The position numbers and the translations under genes were made by a program. From NCBI RefSeq assembly GCF_026283965.1, contig NZ_JAPDPD010000001.1, positions 186,001 through 250,000 of the forward strand: DNA of 64,000 bases, given 5' to 3'. Source of the stretch: Dyella subtropica (GTDB taxonomy: Bacteria > Pseudomonadota > Gammaproteobacteria > Xanthomonadales > Rhodanobacteraceae). Below, piece after piece: positions 28,988 to 38,390 of this stretch. The notes beneath the pieces were generated by a model, which saw only the letters and a list, made by a program, of their open reading frames with translations, ran no database searches and was not told where the DNA came from. Every line of letters begins with the position of its first letter. The stretch's first letter is position 1.

Positions 28988-30130
28988 ATGAACGACCTCG
29001 TCCTTACCAACGCCAACATCGTGCTCGACGACCGCGTGCTGCACGGCACCCTGATCGCCCGCAACGGTTTCATCCGCCTCATCGACGAAGGCTCGACCCA
29101 AGCCCCGGGCGCCATCGATTGCGACGGCGATTACGTCGTCCCCGGCCTGATCGAGCTGCACACCGATAACCTGGAAAAACACCTGATGCCGCGTGCCGGC
29201 GTGCTGTGGCCTTCGCTGCCGGCCGTGCTCACACATGACGCACAAGTGGTCGCCGCTGGCATCACGACGGTGTTCGATGCGTTGTCGGTCGGCGATCTCG
29301 AAGAAGAAAGCGTGCGCATCGAAACCCTGCGCAGCACCTACGATGCAATCCTCGCCGGCCAGGACAGCGGCGCGCTGCGTGCCGATCACTGGATCCATCT
29401 GCGTTGCGAACTGGCCTACCCGCGCCTGATCGAAACGCTGGAACCGCTGATGCGCCACAGCAGCGTGCGCCTTTTGTCGCTGATGGATCACACCCCGGGC
29501 CAGCGCCAGTACCGCGACATCCAGCAATACCGCAAGTACTACAGCAAGAACCACACGAGCTGGACCGAAGACGAATTCGCCAACATGATCAAGCAGCGGG
29601 CCGAGCAGCAGGCGACCTATAGCGCACGCCACGAACAGGCCGTGCTCGACATGGCTAAGGGGCAGAACATGGTGCTCGCCAGCCACGACGACACCGACAC
29701 CGCCCAGGTCGAACACGCACACCGCATCGGCGTCAGCATCTCGGAATTCCCCACCACGCAAGAAGCGGCCGACGCCGCCCGCAAGCTCGGCCTTACCACG
29801 GTGATGGGCGCGCCCAACGTGGTGCGCGGCGGGTCTCACTCCGGCAACATCGCCGCGCTGGCACTAGCCGCTTCCGATCGCCTCGACATGCTCTCCTCCG
29901 ACTACGTGCCGGCCAGCCTGCTGCACGGCGCCTTCCTGCTGCACAGCCAAGCCGGCTGGTCGATGCCACGGGCGATGGCTACGGTGTCCTCCAATCCCGC
30001 ACGCGCGCTTGGCTTCAAGGATCGCGGACAGCTCAAGGTCGGGCTGCGCGCCGACCTGGTGCGCATGGGTTCGGTGAATGGATTGCCGATTGTGCGGAAT
30101 GTATGGGTTGGTGGTAATCGGTCGTTCTGA
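28988..30130 (+). CDS. phnM: alpha-D-ribose 1-methylphosphonate 5-triphosphate diphosphatase PhnM
   Basis: Amidohydrolase-fold enzyme that removes pyrophosphate from the alkylphosphonate nucleotide. The metal motif VPGLIELHTDNLEKHLMPR, the block LASHDDTDTAQVEHAHRIGV and MGAPNVVRGGSHSGNIAA are visible. The 380-residue protein starts at the ATG at 28988, 22 bases after phnL. It is the last gene of phnGHIJKLM; phnO, phnP and phnCDE transporter genes are absent nearby. Confidence 0.94.
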   Translation: MNDLVLTNANIVLDDRVLHGTLIARNGFIRLIDEGSTQAPGAIDCDGDYVVPGLIELHTDNLEKHLMPRAGVLWPSLPAVLTHDAQVVAAGITTVFDALSVGDLEEESVRIETLRSTYDAILAGQDSGALRADHWIHLRCELAYPRLIETLEPLMRHSSVRLLSLMDHTPGQRQYRDIQQYRKYYSKNHTSWTEDEFANMIKQRAEQQATYSARHEQAVLDMAKGQNMVLASHDDTDTAQVEHAHRIGVSISEFPTTQEAADAARKLGLTTVMGAPNVVRGGSHSGNIAALALAASDRLDMLSSDYVPASLLHGAFLLHSQAGWSMPRAMATVSSNPARALGFKDRGQLKVGLRADLVRMGSVNGLPIVRNVWVGGNRSF

Positions 30131-30164
30131 GGGTTGGTGGTATCGGTCGGCTGTATTTCGGGCC

Positions 30165-30822
30165 AAGAGCCTGTTCAAAATCTCTACGCAGGCATATATG
30201 CAGCGGTGCTGAGGGATTTGTTCTGTGTTCGCAGCAATCGATGCGTTATCGCGACCTGGCCGCTTATGCAGCGGGCATTCCGAACGCCTGCCGGCGCCCG
30301 GGTCACTTTCTCTTTGCTGACCCACGCACCCGCAGGAGCGGGTGCGAACAGCGCAGCTGGCCCGAAGGGCGGAGGGCATGGATGCCCGGAGTAAAGAGAA
30401 AGTAACCAAAGAGAAAGGGTCTGAGAGCGTGCGGCGCGCTTCGTAGCCAGGCCTCTTCCAGTGCCAGACGTTGGAAGCGCGGCGTTACCAAGAGGCTCGC
30501 CCTCTCGAAATCTCCCGCGCAAGACGGAGAGAGACGAAAGCTAAGCAAGGCGACACATCGGAAAACCATCCCGACGCCTGACACTGGAAAACGTGCAGCT
30601 ACAGAGCCCACCGCCTGCTCTGAGGCCATTTCTCTTGGGTTACTTTCTCTTTGGGCCAGCAAAGAGAAAGTGACCCGACTCGCGGCAGCGAGGCGGAACG
30701 CCCGCTGCGTAGGCGGCCAGGTCGCGATAACCCAACATCAAAGCAAGAAACCAAAGGCCTACCTCCGCGCGCAGAGGGCGAGCCCCGTTCAATACAGAAC
30801 CAGAGATTTTGAACAGGCTCTT
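30165..30822. repeat. nested palindromic element, 658 bp
   Basis: The outer arms, 30165-30185 and 30802-30822, are perfect 21-bp inverted repeats (left arm begins AAGAGCCTGTTC). Inside, 30245-30282 is complementary to about 30694-30731 with three changes, 30299-30319 is perfectly complementary to 30657-30677, and 30391-30420 is nearly complementary to about 30624-30653. The whole element could fold into one long hairpin. No convincing protein is encoded. The design resembles 2231-2510. A 13-base match to its end also lies alone at 45931. Confidence 0.82.
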
Positions 30823-30833
30823 AGCAAGTAAAA

Positions 30834-30860
30834 AAAGCCGGCAGCGAGGCTGCCGGCTTT
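30834..30860 (-). terminator. terminator of the LPMO gene
   Basis: A 12-bp perfect stem, AAAGCCGGCAGC / GCTGCCGGCTTT with a three-base loop, is followed on the minus strand by a T run (AAAAAA at 30830-30836). Confidence 0.85.
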
Positions 30861-30926
30861 CACTCTTCAGGTTGCTCCAATCCTTGTCGTTGCATGCGGA
30901 TGGTGCGGCGGGTTCAGCGTCAATGC

Positions 30927-32453
30927 TTACTTGCGTATCCAGGCACTCTGCCAGGCATGGCCTACACCCGGTTCAAAGGCGTTGGCGCTGGAACTCCACT
31001 GCTTGCAGAAGCCCGACTCCGGGAAAGGCCTGCACTCGTAAACCTTGCCGTCCTTCGGCTGCAGCACCTTGGTGCCGGCGGTGTACTGACCGAGACCGGC
31101 CGGGAACACATGGTCGTAGTCGCCGCCGCCGGCGGGTTGCTCCACGATGAAGCGGTGCGCGGCCTGTGCCTTGGACTCGCCGTCGACGGTGGCGACCGCG
31201 GCGATGTCGTACGTGCCGGGGGCTGCGTCTTTCAGCGCGATCATGAAGTGCGGGCTGCTGTCGCCCTGTGCGCCTTCTTTGTAAGCGACTGGCGTGCCCT
31301 TGGCGTCGAACACCGTAGCGTTGATGGTGTAGCTCTCGTTGCCTTCAGCGATGGCGTTGAAGTGCAGGTTCACCTGGCCGTCGGCAATCGTGTAGCTGTC
31401 CTGCAGGCCGGTCAGGCGCAGCGTGGTGGGCATATCAGCGATGTGCTTGACCACTTCCACGCGAGTCACCTTGCTATCAGGGCGCACGTAGAAGTTGTTC
31501 TGGCCGTAGTTGGGCACCACTCGGCCCTCATCGTTGAGCACACCGGTGCTGAATCGAAGTGCATTGCTCATCCGGTTGAGCTGGGTGGCCAGCGCGTGTG
31601 GCCAAACGTTGGCCTGACCCAGTTCCTCGCTGTCGATCGTGAGCATGGTGCCCGGAGGCGTCTGGTCGCCCTGATTGGTGAACACGCGCACACCGACCTT
31701 ATCGCCAGGAAGCAGCGGTTCCGGATGCATCGAACCGATGATGTTCCACTCCGGCGGGGTGCCGTTATCGATGTCGACGTCGATCACCTGGTAGAACGTC
31801 GCCGGCGTATCAGCCACCTTCCAGGTAGCCAGAATGACGTGGTAGCCGCTGTGATCGGCAGGAATGGTCACCTGGCGATCGGTCGAAGGGCCGGGCATTA
31901 CGTTGCCGCCGTCGAAGTGGGCAATCGGCGTCAGTTCGAAGGAGTCGCGTGACAGGGGTTCGTTCGGGTTCCAACCGTTCTTGGTGATGTAGAACTCCTG
32001 GTAGGCAACCGGGTGTCGCGCCGTGTAAGTCCAAGTGAAGGTGTGTTGACCGGGAGCGATGCGGTTCTTGTGCCAGCGCGTAGCGGTCTGCTCGTTGATG
32101 CCCCCGTAGCTGCCGCCATTGCCGCCCGATGCGATCCAACCGTTAGCCGGGCCGCACTGGACGAAACTGCCGCTGCAGGCGGCCCCTGTACTCGGGTAGT
32201 GATAGGAGGAGTTCTGCGGGTGATACTCGATGCTCTGCGGCTCATACTGGTAGCTGCCGCAGTTGGTGTTCACGTTACCGCCGATGGCGGAGCACAGCAC
32301 GGCGCGCGACTTCGGTGAGCTGATGTAGCCATGGGCTTCAGCTTTATTCGTGGGAAGCAGCGTCAGCGCAGCCGTCGAAGCAGCCAGCAAACCGAGCAGC
32401 AGGAATTTTTCGCGCCGCGCTCCGGCGACATATGAATCAATACGGGTTTTCAT
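30927..32453 (-). CDS. secreted AA10 lytic polysaccharide monooxygenase (GbpA-like, chitin-active)
   Basis: Copper oxidase that cleaves crystalline chitin. A signal peptide ends at KAEA, leaving the N-terminal His of the copper brace (HGYISSPKSRAVLC). The second brace His is in PGQHTFTWTYTARHP. The AA10 domain covers about residues 46-235, GbpA-like middle domains follow, and a C-terminal chitin-binding module with Trp and Cys residues ends the protein (KVYECRPFPESGFCKQWS). The ATG at 32453 has GGAGGA upstream; the frame is open 40 codons further but without signal-peptide logic. Export is expected through Sec plus type II secretion. At 508 residues it fits the GbpA group. Confidence 0.93.
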   Translation of the reverse strand: MKTRIDSYVAGARREKFLLLGLLAASTAALTLLPTNKAEAHGYISSPKSRAVLCSAIGGNVNTNCGSYQYEPQSIEYHPQNSSYHYPSTGAACSGSFVQCGPANGWIASGGNGGSYGGINEQTATRWHKNRIAPGQHTFTWTYTARHPVAYQEFYITKNGWNPNEPLSRDSFELTPIAHFDGGNVMPGPSTDRQVTIPADHSGYHVILATWKVADTPATFYQVIDVDIDNGTPPEWNIIGSMHPEPLLPGDKVGVRVFTNQGDQTPPGTMLTIDSEELGQANVWPHALATQLNRMSNALRFSTGVLNDEGRVVPNYGQNNFYVRPDSKVTRVEVVKHIADMPTTLRLTGLQDSYTIADGQVNLHFNAIAEGNESYTINATVFDAKGTPVAYKEGAQGDSSPHFMIALKDAAPGTYDIAAVATVDGESKAQAAHRFIVEQPAGGGDYDHVFPAGLGQYTAGTKVLQPKDGKVYECRPFPESGFCKQWSSSANAFEPGVGHAWQSAWIRK

Positions 32454-32997
32454 GTTTCCTCCAAGGTCGATGGTGAGTTTTCGAAACGCCGTGTGAAGTC
32501 GGCGAAATCCGCCCATGCTGTTTCGAACGCAACAAAGCGGTTGAGGCGCAGACCCGATACGTCGTTTAGCCACGTCGAAATACCGCTCAAAGAGATCGCC
32601 GTGCTGATCTGCTGGGGAAATCTTTGCTCAAGCAGCGCGCTACGGCGTGCAATCTAAATAAAACCTATAAAGTGTCCTGCCGGGATCACGAGCAAAGACC
32701 TCTCCCGAAACGCTTTCTCAAGTACTCACCCCTCCCCTGCGAGTCCCACGGGGACTTCCTTCGGTCGCAAGGAGGGAGCCCATAGCCCGCGTAGCTGAGA
32801 TTTGACGCTCATCAGGTGCCGTCATGGGGTCAGGGCCTTCCGGTCTAGACAACCGCCCCTGCATGTCGCCTCCGCGAAGGCATCGCGCAATCACCGCTAA
32901 ACGACCATGCAACCCGCGTCGGCTGGAATGCGATGCGTCGTCGACGCGTGCCTGCCTGCCGCAGACGCCAACCAACCATCCATCTTTAAGGCCCGAT
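32454..32997. other. divergent intergenic region, LPMO / TonB receptor
   Basis: About 540 bases without a supported gene. They must contain both promoters. TATAAAGT near 32666 and TAAATAAAA near 32656 are the only AT-rich hexamer-like stretches. The open frames here are extensions of the two flanking genes. Confidence 0.5.
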
Positions 32998-35277
32998 ATG
33001 AAGCTGCCCCGTACTTCGCTTTGCCTTGCGCTGCTCGCTACCTTTCCGCTGCTTGTACACGCCACCGACGACACCAGCCTGTCTGCCGCCGCCGATGCCA
33101 GCGCGCCGGCCGCGAAGGATGCCAAGGTGCTGGAGACGATCTCGGTGGTCGGCCAGAACGCCACGCGCCAGGTGCAGCAGATCGATAAGACCCAGATCGA
33201 CCAGGCCGTTCCGGGCACCAGCCCGATCCAGATGCTGCAGACCATGCCGGGCGTGCATTTCGTCTCCAACGATCCGTTCGGTACGGACGAGTGGTCCTCG
33301 CGCATCAGCCTGCGTGGCTTCAACCACACGCAGCTGGGCTACACGCTGGACGGCATCCCGATGGGCAATACCGATTACCACTCGGGTGACGGCCTCAGCG
33401 TGACGCGCGCATGGATCAGCGAAAACCTCTCCGAGCTGGAACTCTCGCAGGGCTCCGGCGCGCTGGGTACCGCCTCCACCAGCAACCTCGGCGGCACCGT
33501 GCAGCTGTACACCGACAACCCGAGCACCACGCCCGGCGTGCGCGTCAACGCCACCGGCGGTTCCTACGGCTTCAAGCGCGGCTACATCCGCGCCGATACC
33601 GGCAGCCTTGGCGGCTTCAGCGGCTATATCTCCGGTATGTATGTCGATGCGCCGAAATGGAAAGGCGACGACAGCCAGACCCAGAAGCAGCTCAATACGA
33701 AAGCCATGTACGAATGGACTGGCGGTCGCGTCACCGGCCTGCTCGACGTGGTGCGCCGTATCGAGCAGCCCTACCTCGACTTGTCGAAAGATACGCTCAA
33801 GCGCTGCGGCTACAACTTCGACTACCTCGCACCGGACTGGCAGCGCGCGGTGGATATCGCCAACGGCAAGTACAGCGGCTGCGTGCAGACGGCGGACGAT
33901 ACCTACTACAACGGCAATGGCATCCGTAACGACGAGATCGTGTCGGTGAAGGGCGAGTTCTTCCTCAACGACCGCCTTACGTTGAACCTGCAGCCGTACT
34001 ACCACCATGATCTGGGCCAGGGCCACTGGTTCGCACCGGTCTCCGACCTGCCCTACACGCCCGCACCGGGTGATGCGCCGATCGCGCTGCGCCTGTCGCA
34101 CTATCTGATGACGCGCGGCGGCATGGTCAATTCCATGTCCTACGACCTGGGCAGCCATCACCTCGAAGGCGGCTTTTGGTTCGAGGACAGCCAGTACACC
34201 ATCGCGCGCAGCTTCCAACCGAACCCGTTGTCCGGCCCGATCGACCAGGACCGCACCTACGACACGTACTACCACGCCAAATTCCGCCAGCGCTTCAAGA
34301 CGCTGACCCGCCAGTGGTACCTGCAGGACAGCTGGTCGCTGATGAACGATGCGCTGCGCATCGACTACGGCTTCAAGGGCCACAACGTCACCACCAATGC
34401 CGTTGCCCTGCTGCCGGGCCGCGCCAGCGGTGCACTGAAAGCCGAGAGCGATTTTCTGCCGCAGATCGGCGCCAACTACGAACTCGGCAATGGCTGGGAA
34501 ACCTTTGCTTCGTTCTCGATGAACCAGAACGCATTCGAGCCGGGCGCCAACGGCGCGTGGTCGACCAACCAGGCGACCTTCGACAGCCTGCGCAACACCT
34601 TGCACCCGGAGCGTTCCAGCAACAGCGAACTGGGTGTGCGCTACGTCGACCACACCATCCAGTCCTCGCTGGCGCTGTACAACATCGACTTCAAGAACCG
34701 CCTGCTGGTGATCGTGCCTTGCGCCGGCGTGGTGAGCTGCCCCAACCAGATCGCCAACGTGGGCAAGGTCAACTCCAAGGGTGCCGAGTTCACCTTCGTG
34801 TGGCAGCCGACCGATTCGCTGCGCTGGTTCAACTCGGCCACTTATAACGACGCCAAGTACAAGGACAACTACGTCGACAACGGCGCGCTGATTCCGGCCA
34901 AGGGCAAGACCGTGGTGGATTCGCCCAAGCAGATGTTCGCCAGCGAGCTGTCATATAAGTTTGGCCAGATCTTGTCAGGCAACCTTCGGGCCACGCTCGG
35001 CACCAAGTACACCGGCGCCCGCTACTACACCTTCGTCAACGACCAACGCATCGCCGGCTTCTGGCTGTGGGACGCGGGCCTGTCGTGGGAGCGCAAGAAT
35101 GTCGGCTTCGCCAAGAACCTCAAGGTGTCGTTGAACGTGAGCAATCTGTTCAACAAGAAATACATCGCCACCATCGACAGCAACGGCTTCACCACCAGCG
35201 ACCCGACCGGCACGTTCCAGTCGCTGCTGACGGGTTCGCCACGACAGGGCTTCCTGTCAGTCGACATGGCGTTCTGA
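32998..35277 (+). CDS. TonB-dependent outer-membrane receptor
   Basis: Active importer in the outer membrane. A signal peptide (MKLPRTSLCLALLATFPLLVHA) is followed by a TonB-box-like stretch (LETISVVG). The plug domain begins at TQIDQAVPGTSPIQMLQTMPGV, and the 22-strand barrel ends in the aromatic terminus SVDMAF. It has 759 residues. The substrate cannot be read from sequence; the lack of a CUB-type N-terminal extension and its divergence from a chitin LPMO leave oligosaccharide or metal uptake open. The ATG at 32998 gives the signal peptide; the frame is open upstream. Confidence 0.88.
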   Translation: MKLPRTSLCLALLATFPLLVHATDDTSLSAAADASAPAAKDAKVLETISVVGQNATRQVQQIDKTQIDQAVPGTSPIQMLQTMPGVHFVSNDPFGTDEWSSRISLRGFNHTQLGYTLDGIPMGNTDYHSGDGLSVTRAWISENLSELELSQGSGALGTASTSNLGGTVQLYTDNPSTTPGVRVNATGGSYGFKRGYIRADTGSLGGFSGYISGMYVDAPKWKGDDSQTQKQLNTKAMYEWTGGRVTGLLDVVRRIEQPYLDLSKDTLKRCGYNFDYLAPDWQRAVDIANGKYSGCVQTADDTYYNGNGIRNDEIVSVKGEFFLNDRLTLNLQPYYHHDLGQGHWFAPVSDLPYTPAPGDAPIALRLSHYLMTRGGMVNSMSYDLGSHHLEGGFWFEDSQYTIARSFQPNPLSGPIDQDRTYDTYYHAKFRQRFKTLTRQWYLQDSWSLMNDALRIDYGFKGHNVTTNAVALLPGRASGALKAESDFLPQIGANYELGNGWETFASFSMNQNAFEPGANGAWSTNQATFDSLRNTLHPERSSNSELGVRYVDHTIQSSLALYNIDFKNRLLVIVPCAGVVSCPNQIANVGKVNSKGAEFTFVWQPTDSLRWFNSATYNDAKYKDNYVDNGALIPAKGKTVVDSPKQMFASELSYKFGQILSGNLRATLGTKYTGARYYTFVNDQRIAGFWLWDAGLSWERKNVGFAKNLKVSLNVSNLFNKKYIATIDSNGFTTSDPTGTFQSLLTGSPRQGFLSVDMAF

Positions 35278-35286
35278 TGGATGCGA

Positions 35287-35319
35287 GACCTGGCCGGCCT
35301 ATCGCCGGCCAGGTCTTGT
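35287..35319 (+). terminator. hairpin after the TonB receptor gene
   Basis: A 12-bp perfect stem, GACCTGGCCGGC / GCCGGCCAGGTC with a five-base loop, is followed by only TTGT, so termination may be weak. Confidence 0.6.
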
Positions 35320-35412
35320 AGGAGCACACCCTGTGCGCGACAAACCGGCAGGACTGCCGGTTTGCACGGCGTTAGCCGCCCGAAGGGTGAGGGCCATGGA
35401 TGGCCCGAGTGA
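35317..35412. repeat. GTAG-type REP copy
   Basis: Begins TGTAGGAGCACACCCTGTGC and continues through the CAAACCGGCA / TGCCGGTTTG hairpin. It is nearly identical over about 95 bases to the inverted segment at 21750-21846. Confidence 0.78.
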
Positions 35413-35571
35413 ATGGTGCCGACAGGCGCCCTACACTGGCGCAAAAAAAGCCCAGGCGCGGCATGCCTTGGTAGTGACGCGAAGAGGCGGCGCGTATGCT
35501 ACGAACGGATCGTCTCGCCAGGGCAGATCTCCCGCATCTATGCAATGCGGAGACCGATTGAGCTTCCACAG

Positions 35572-38070
35572 CTAGCGTTTGGCGGCCTCGCCAATTTCCG
35601 CGATTGGCAATGCGTAAGCGATCAACGAATCGCCCATCTTGGTGCCCGACGAGCCATGCCCGCCCGCCATGATCACCACGTACTGGCGGCCGGTTTTGTC
35701 GGAGATATAGCTCATCGGTGTGGCTTGCCCTCCCGCCGGCAAACGCGACTCCCATAGCTTCTTGCCCGTGCGCACGTCGTAGGCGCGCAGGTAGTCGTCG
35801 AGCGTGGCGCCCATGAAAGCCACACCGCCGCCGGTCGTCATCAGTCCGCCAAGGCTGGGCACACCCAGCGGCAGTGAAATCGACAACGCTGCGTTGACAA
35901 CTACCGCGCCGTTCTTGTGCATCCACACCTTCTTCATGGTTTTCAGATCGACCGCGGCCACGTAGCCCCACGGCGGCGCCTGACACGGCATACCGAGCGG
36001 CGACAGCAGCGGCGTCGACTCGACCGCGACCGGCGTGCCTGTCATCGGTTGCAAACCATGCTCGCTGCTGGCGCCACCTTTGTTGACGTTCTTGGCGTCA
36101 TCCTGGCTACGGGTGTACAGCTCCGACACAAATGCCATGTAGCTGGGATTGCCAATGATCAGGTGCCGCGCTGGATCGATCGCCACGCCGCCCCAGTCGA
36201 ACACGCCGTCATTGCCGGGGTACACCAGCGAGCCTTGCTCGGACGGCGGCGTGGAGATGCCGTCGTAGCGCAGCCGTTTGAACTTGATGCGGCACATCAG
36301 CTGGTCATAGGGATTGGTGCCCCACAGGTCGCTCTCGCGCAGGGAACGTTCCGGCTTGAAGCTGAGTTCCGAGAACGGCTGCGTCGGCGACGTGGGCTCG
36401 CCTTCGGCCGCGCCTTGCGGTACCGGCTGCTCCGGCGCCGGCACGATCAGCTTGCCGTCGCGACGATCGAGCACAAAGATGTCGCCGCGCTTGGCCGCAG
36501 CCACCAGCGCCGGCGTCTTGCCGTTCGGCGTGTCGATATCGACCAGGCTGGGCTGGCCGCCGATACCCATGTCCCACCGATCGTGGTGCACGGTCTGGTA
36601 AACCCAGCGCAATTTACCGGTGGCAACGTCGAGCGCAACGATGGCGCTGTTGAAGCGATCGCCTTCGGGATGGCGATAGCGGCCGCGCCTGTCCGGCGCC
36701 TGGTTACCCATCGGGATATAGACCAGCCCCAGCTTCTCGTCGACGCTGGACACGCTCGAGGCATGGGGCGAGTTGAGCTTGTACGTTTGCCCCGATGGCT
36801 GCGGCGCGGTTTCGTCGGGGTTGGCCGCATCCCAGTTCCACAAGAGCTGCCCGGTGGTGATGTCGTAGCCGCGGATCACGCCGGGCGGTTCGCCGTTGGA
36901 ATCGTTGTCGGTGACACTAGCCGAGACGATCAACACGTTGCGCGTCACCACCGGCGGCGACGTCGAATGGAGGAAGCCGCGCTGGGCCGTCGACATCCCT
37001 TGGTACAGGCCGATGACACCGTGGTCGCCAAAATCCGTACAGGGCTGGCCGTTGTCGGCGTTGATCGCGACAAGGGTGGCATCGGCCGTCGGTGCGAAGA
37101 TGCGGCGTGGGCAGCTGTCGAAATGAATCGCTTCAGCCGCCACGGCGCCCTTCGGTGTCGGCTTGGCCGGTTCAGGCACGGCGTTCGCCGCCGAACCATC
37201 GCCGGCAGCCTGTGCCGCGTAAGCGCCGGAATCATGATAGGCCACGCCGCGACAAATCATGTGCTGATAGGTCTTGGCATCGCGATGGATCTTGGGATCG
37301 AAACGCCACAGCTCTTTGCCGGTATCCGGATCGAGCGCGATCACAATGTGGTGCGGTGTGCAGAGGTACAGCATGCCGTTCGCCTTCAACGGCGTGACCT
37401 CATTGGCGATCTCGGTCGGATCGCCGGGCCCTTTCAGATCGCCAGTATGGAAGGTCCAGGCCATCTGCAATTGCGCGACATTGGCCGGCGTGATCTGCGT
37501 GGCCGGCGCATAACGATCGCCGTAGCCGGAACGCCCGTACGCGATCCAATCGTTCGGCGACGTGCCGGCGCCATCGGCCGGCTCGGCCGCCGTCATGCTG
37601 GCCGCAGGTACCTCGCCAGCCAGCGTGTAGTAGTCGGTGAAACAGGCCACCACGCCCACGACGACCGTGACGCCAACCGCCACCCACAGCGGCAACCTGC
37701 GATCCGCCCAGCGCAACGCTGGCCGCGACTCCACCGTCAGCCATCGCGATACCCAGGGCAGCAACAGCCACACACCGAGAGCAAACCAAAGTGCGATACG
37801 CGGCACCAGCTGCCACCCGTCGAAACGCACCTCGAACAGAGACCACAACACCGTCCCCAGCAACACCAGCGCATACAACCCAAGCGCAAGTCGGCGCTGC
37901 CGCCAGGTCAGCCAACCAGTGAAGGTTACAGCCAGACCCACCACCAGGTAATAAGGCGAACCACCAAGCCACAGTAACCAGGCACCGCCGACGGCGAGGG
38001 CCGAGCCAAGAAGGACGAATAATCCAGCGGTGATCCTGAGCAATACAGCCGGCCGCGACGTCGTGGTCAT
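35572..38070 (-). CDS. gcd: membrane-bound PQQ-dependent dehydrogenase (glucose/quinate/shikimate family)
   Basis: Periplasmic quinoprotein dehydrogenase that passes electrons to ubiquinone, as in direct glucose oxidation to gluconate. The N-terminal 140 residues form about five membrane helices. The rest is the eight-bladed PQQ propeller, with W-motif blades such as NDWIAYGRSGYGDRYAPATQI, TGKELWRFDPK and DIFVLDRRDGKLIVP. At 832 residues it is slightly longer than E. coli Gcd. Glucose versus quinate specificity cannot be settled from sequence alone, so the symbol is provisional. No pqq genes are in the window. Confidence 0.85.
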   Translation of the reverse strand: MTTTSRPAVLLRITAGLFVLLGSALAVGGAWLLWLGGSPYYLVVGLAVTFTGWLTWRQRRLALGLYALVLLGTVLWSLFEVRFDGWQLVPRIALWFALGVWLLLPWVSRWLTVESRPALRWADRRLPLWVAVGVTVVVGVVACFTDYYTLAGEVPAASMTAAEPADGAGTSPNDWIAYGRSGYGDRYAPATQITPANVAQLQMAWTFHTGDLKGPGDPTEIANEVTPLKANGMLYLCTPHHIVIALDPDTGKELWRFDPKIHRDAKTYQHMICRGVAYHDSGAYAAQAAGDGSAANAVPEPAKPTPKGAVAAEAIHFDSCPRRIFAPTADATLVAINADNGQPCTDFGDHGVIGLYQGMSTAQRGFLHSTSPPVVTRNVLIVSASVTDNDSNGEPPGVIRGYDITTGQLLWNWDAANPDETAPQPSGQTYKLNSPHASSVSSVDEKLGLVYIPMGNQAPDRRGRYRHPEGDRFNSAIVALDVATGKLRWVYQTVHHDRWDMGIGGQPSLVDIDTPNGKTPALVAAAKRGDIFVLDRRDGKLIVPAPEQPVPQGAAEGEPTSPTQPFSELSFKPERSLRESDLWGTNPYDQLMCRIKFKRLRYDGISTPPSEQGSLVYPGNDGVFDWGGVAIDPARHLIIGNPSYMAFVSELYTRSQDDAKNVNKGGASSEHGLQPMTGTPVAVESTPLLSPLGMPCQAPPWGYVAAVDLKTMKKVWMHKNGAVVVNAALSISLPLGVPSLGGLMTTGGGVAFMGATLDDYLRAYDVRTGKKLWESRLPAGGQATPMSYISDKTGRQYVVIMAGGHGSSGTKMGDSLIAYALPIAEIGEAAKR

Positions 38071-38177
38071 AGCTCCCTCGTTGAATGCACGCCATGCGTA
38101 ACCCAGCGCTATGCATGGTTGTCGAGAGATTGTCGGCGTTTCGTGACGCCTGCCGCCATGCGCATAGTCCGAAACGG

Positions 38178-38204
38178 CCGCGGGCCGGCATAGCCGGCCC
38201 GCGG
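38178..38204 (-). terminator. hairpin downstream of tRNA-Arg
   Basis: A 12-bp perfect GC stem, CCGCGGGCCGGC / GCCGGCCCGCGG with a three-base loop, lies 12 bases after the tRNA 3' end. There is only a short T stretch, so it may be a processing or weak termination hairpin. Confidence 0.6.
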
Positions 38205-38215
38205 AAACCTGCGAA

Positions 38216-38292
38216 TGGTGCCCCCGATACGATTCGAACGTACGACCTTCCCCTTAGGAGGGGGACGCTCTATCCAACTGAGCTACGGGGGC
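38216..38292 (-). tRNA. tRNA-Arg (CCT)
   Basis: The minus-strand gene begins GCCCCCGTAGCTCAGTTGG and ends CGGGGGC-A-CCA. The CTCCTAA loop gives anticodon CCT. All arms pair. Confidence 0.94.
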
Positions 38293-38390
38293 GGATCGCC
38301 TCATGCACCGATGCGGCACAAACAACGAGGCCGCGAAAGTATAGGCGATGCACCGTGGCGACGCGAAACCCAAGTCCCCGCACGTGCCAC

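Noticed and set aside
28685-29839. 384-codon open frame opposite phnL/phnM
   Set aside because: Shadow frame overlapping two well-supported phn genes.
30184-30662. overlapping open frames inside the 658-bp element
   Set aside because: They follow the repeat symmetry, have no ribosome sites and resemble no protein; the segment is better explained as a structured repeat.
32986-34653. 555-codon open frame opposite the TonB receptor gene
   Set aside because: Shadow frame; the plus strand encodes a complete receptor with signal peptide and TonB box.
35917-37977. 686-codon open frame opposite the PQQ dehydrogenase gene
   Set aside because: It is an antisense shadow of a high-GC gene; composition is Arg/His-rich and no family features are visible.
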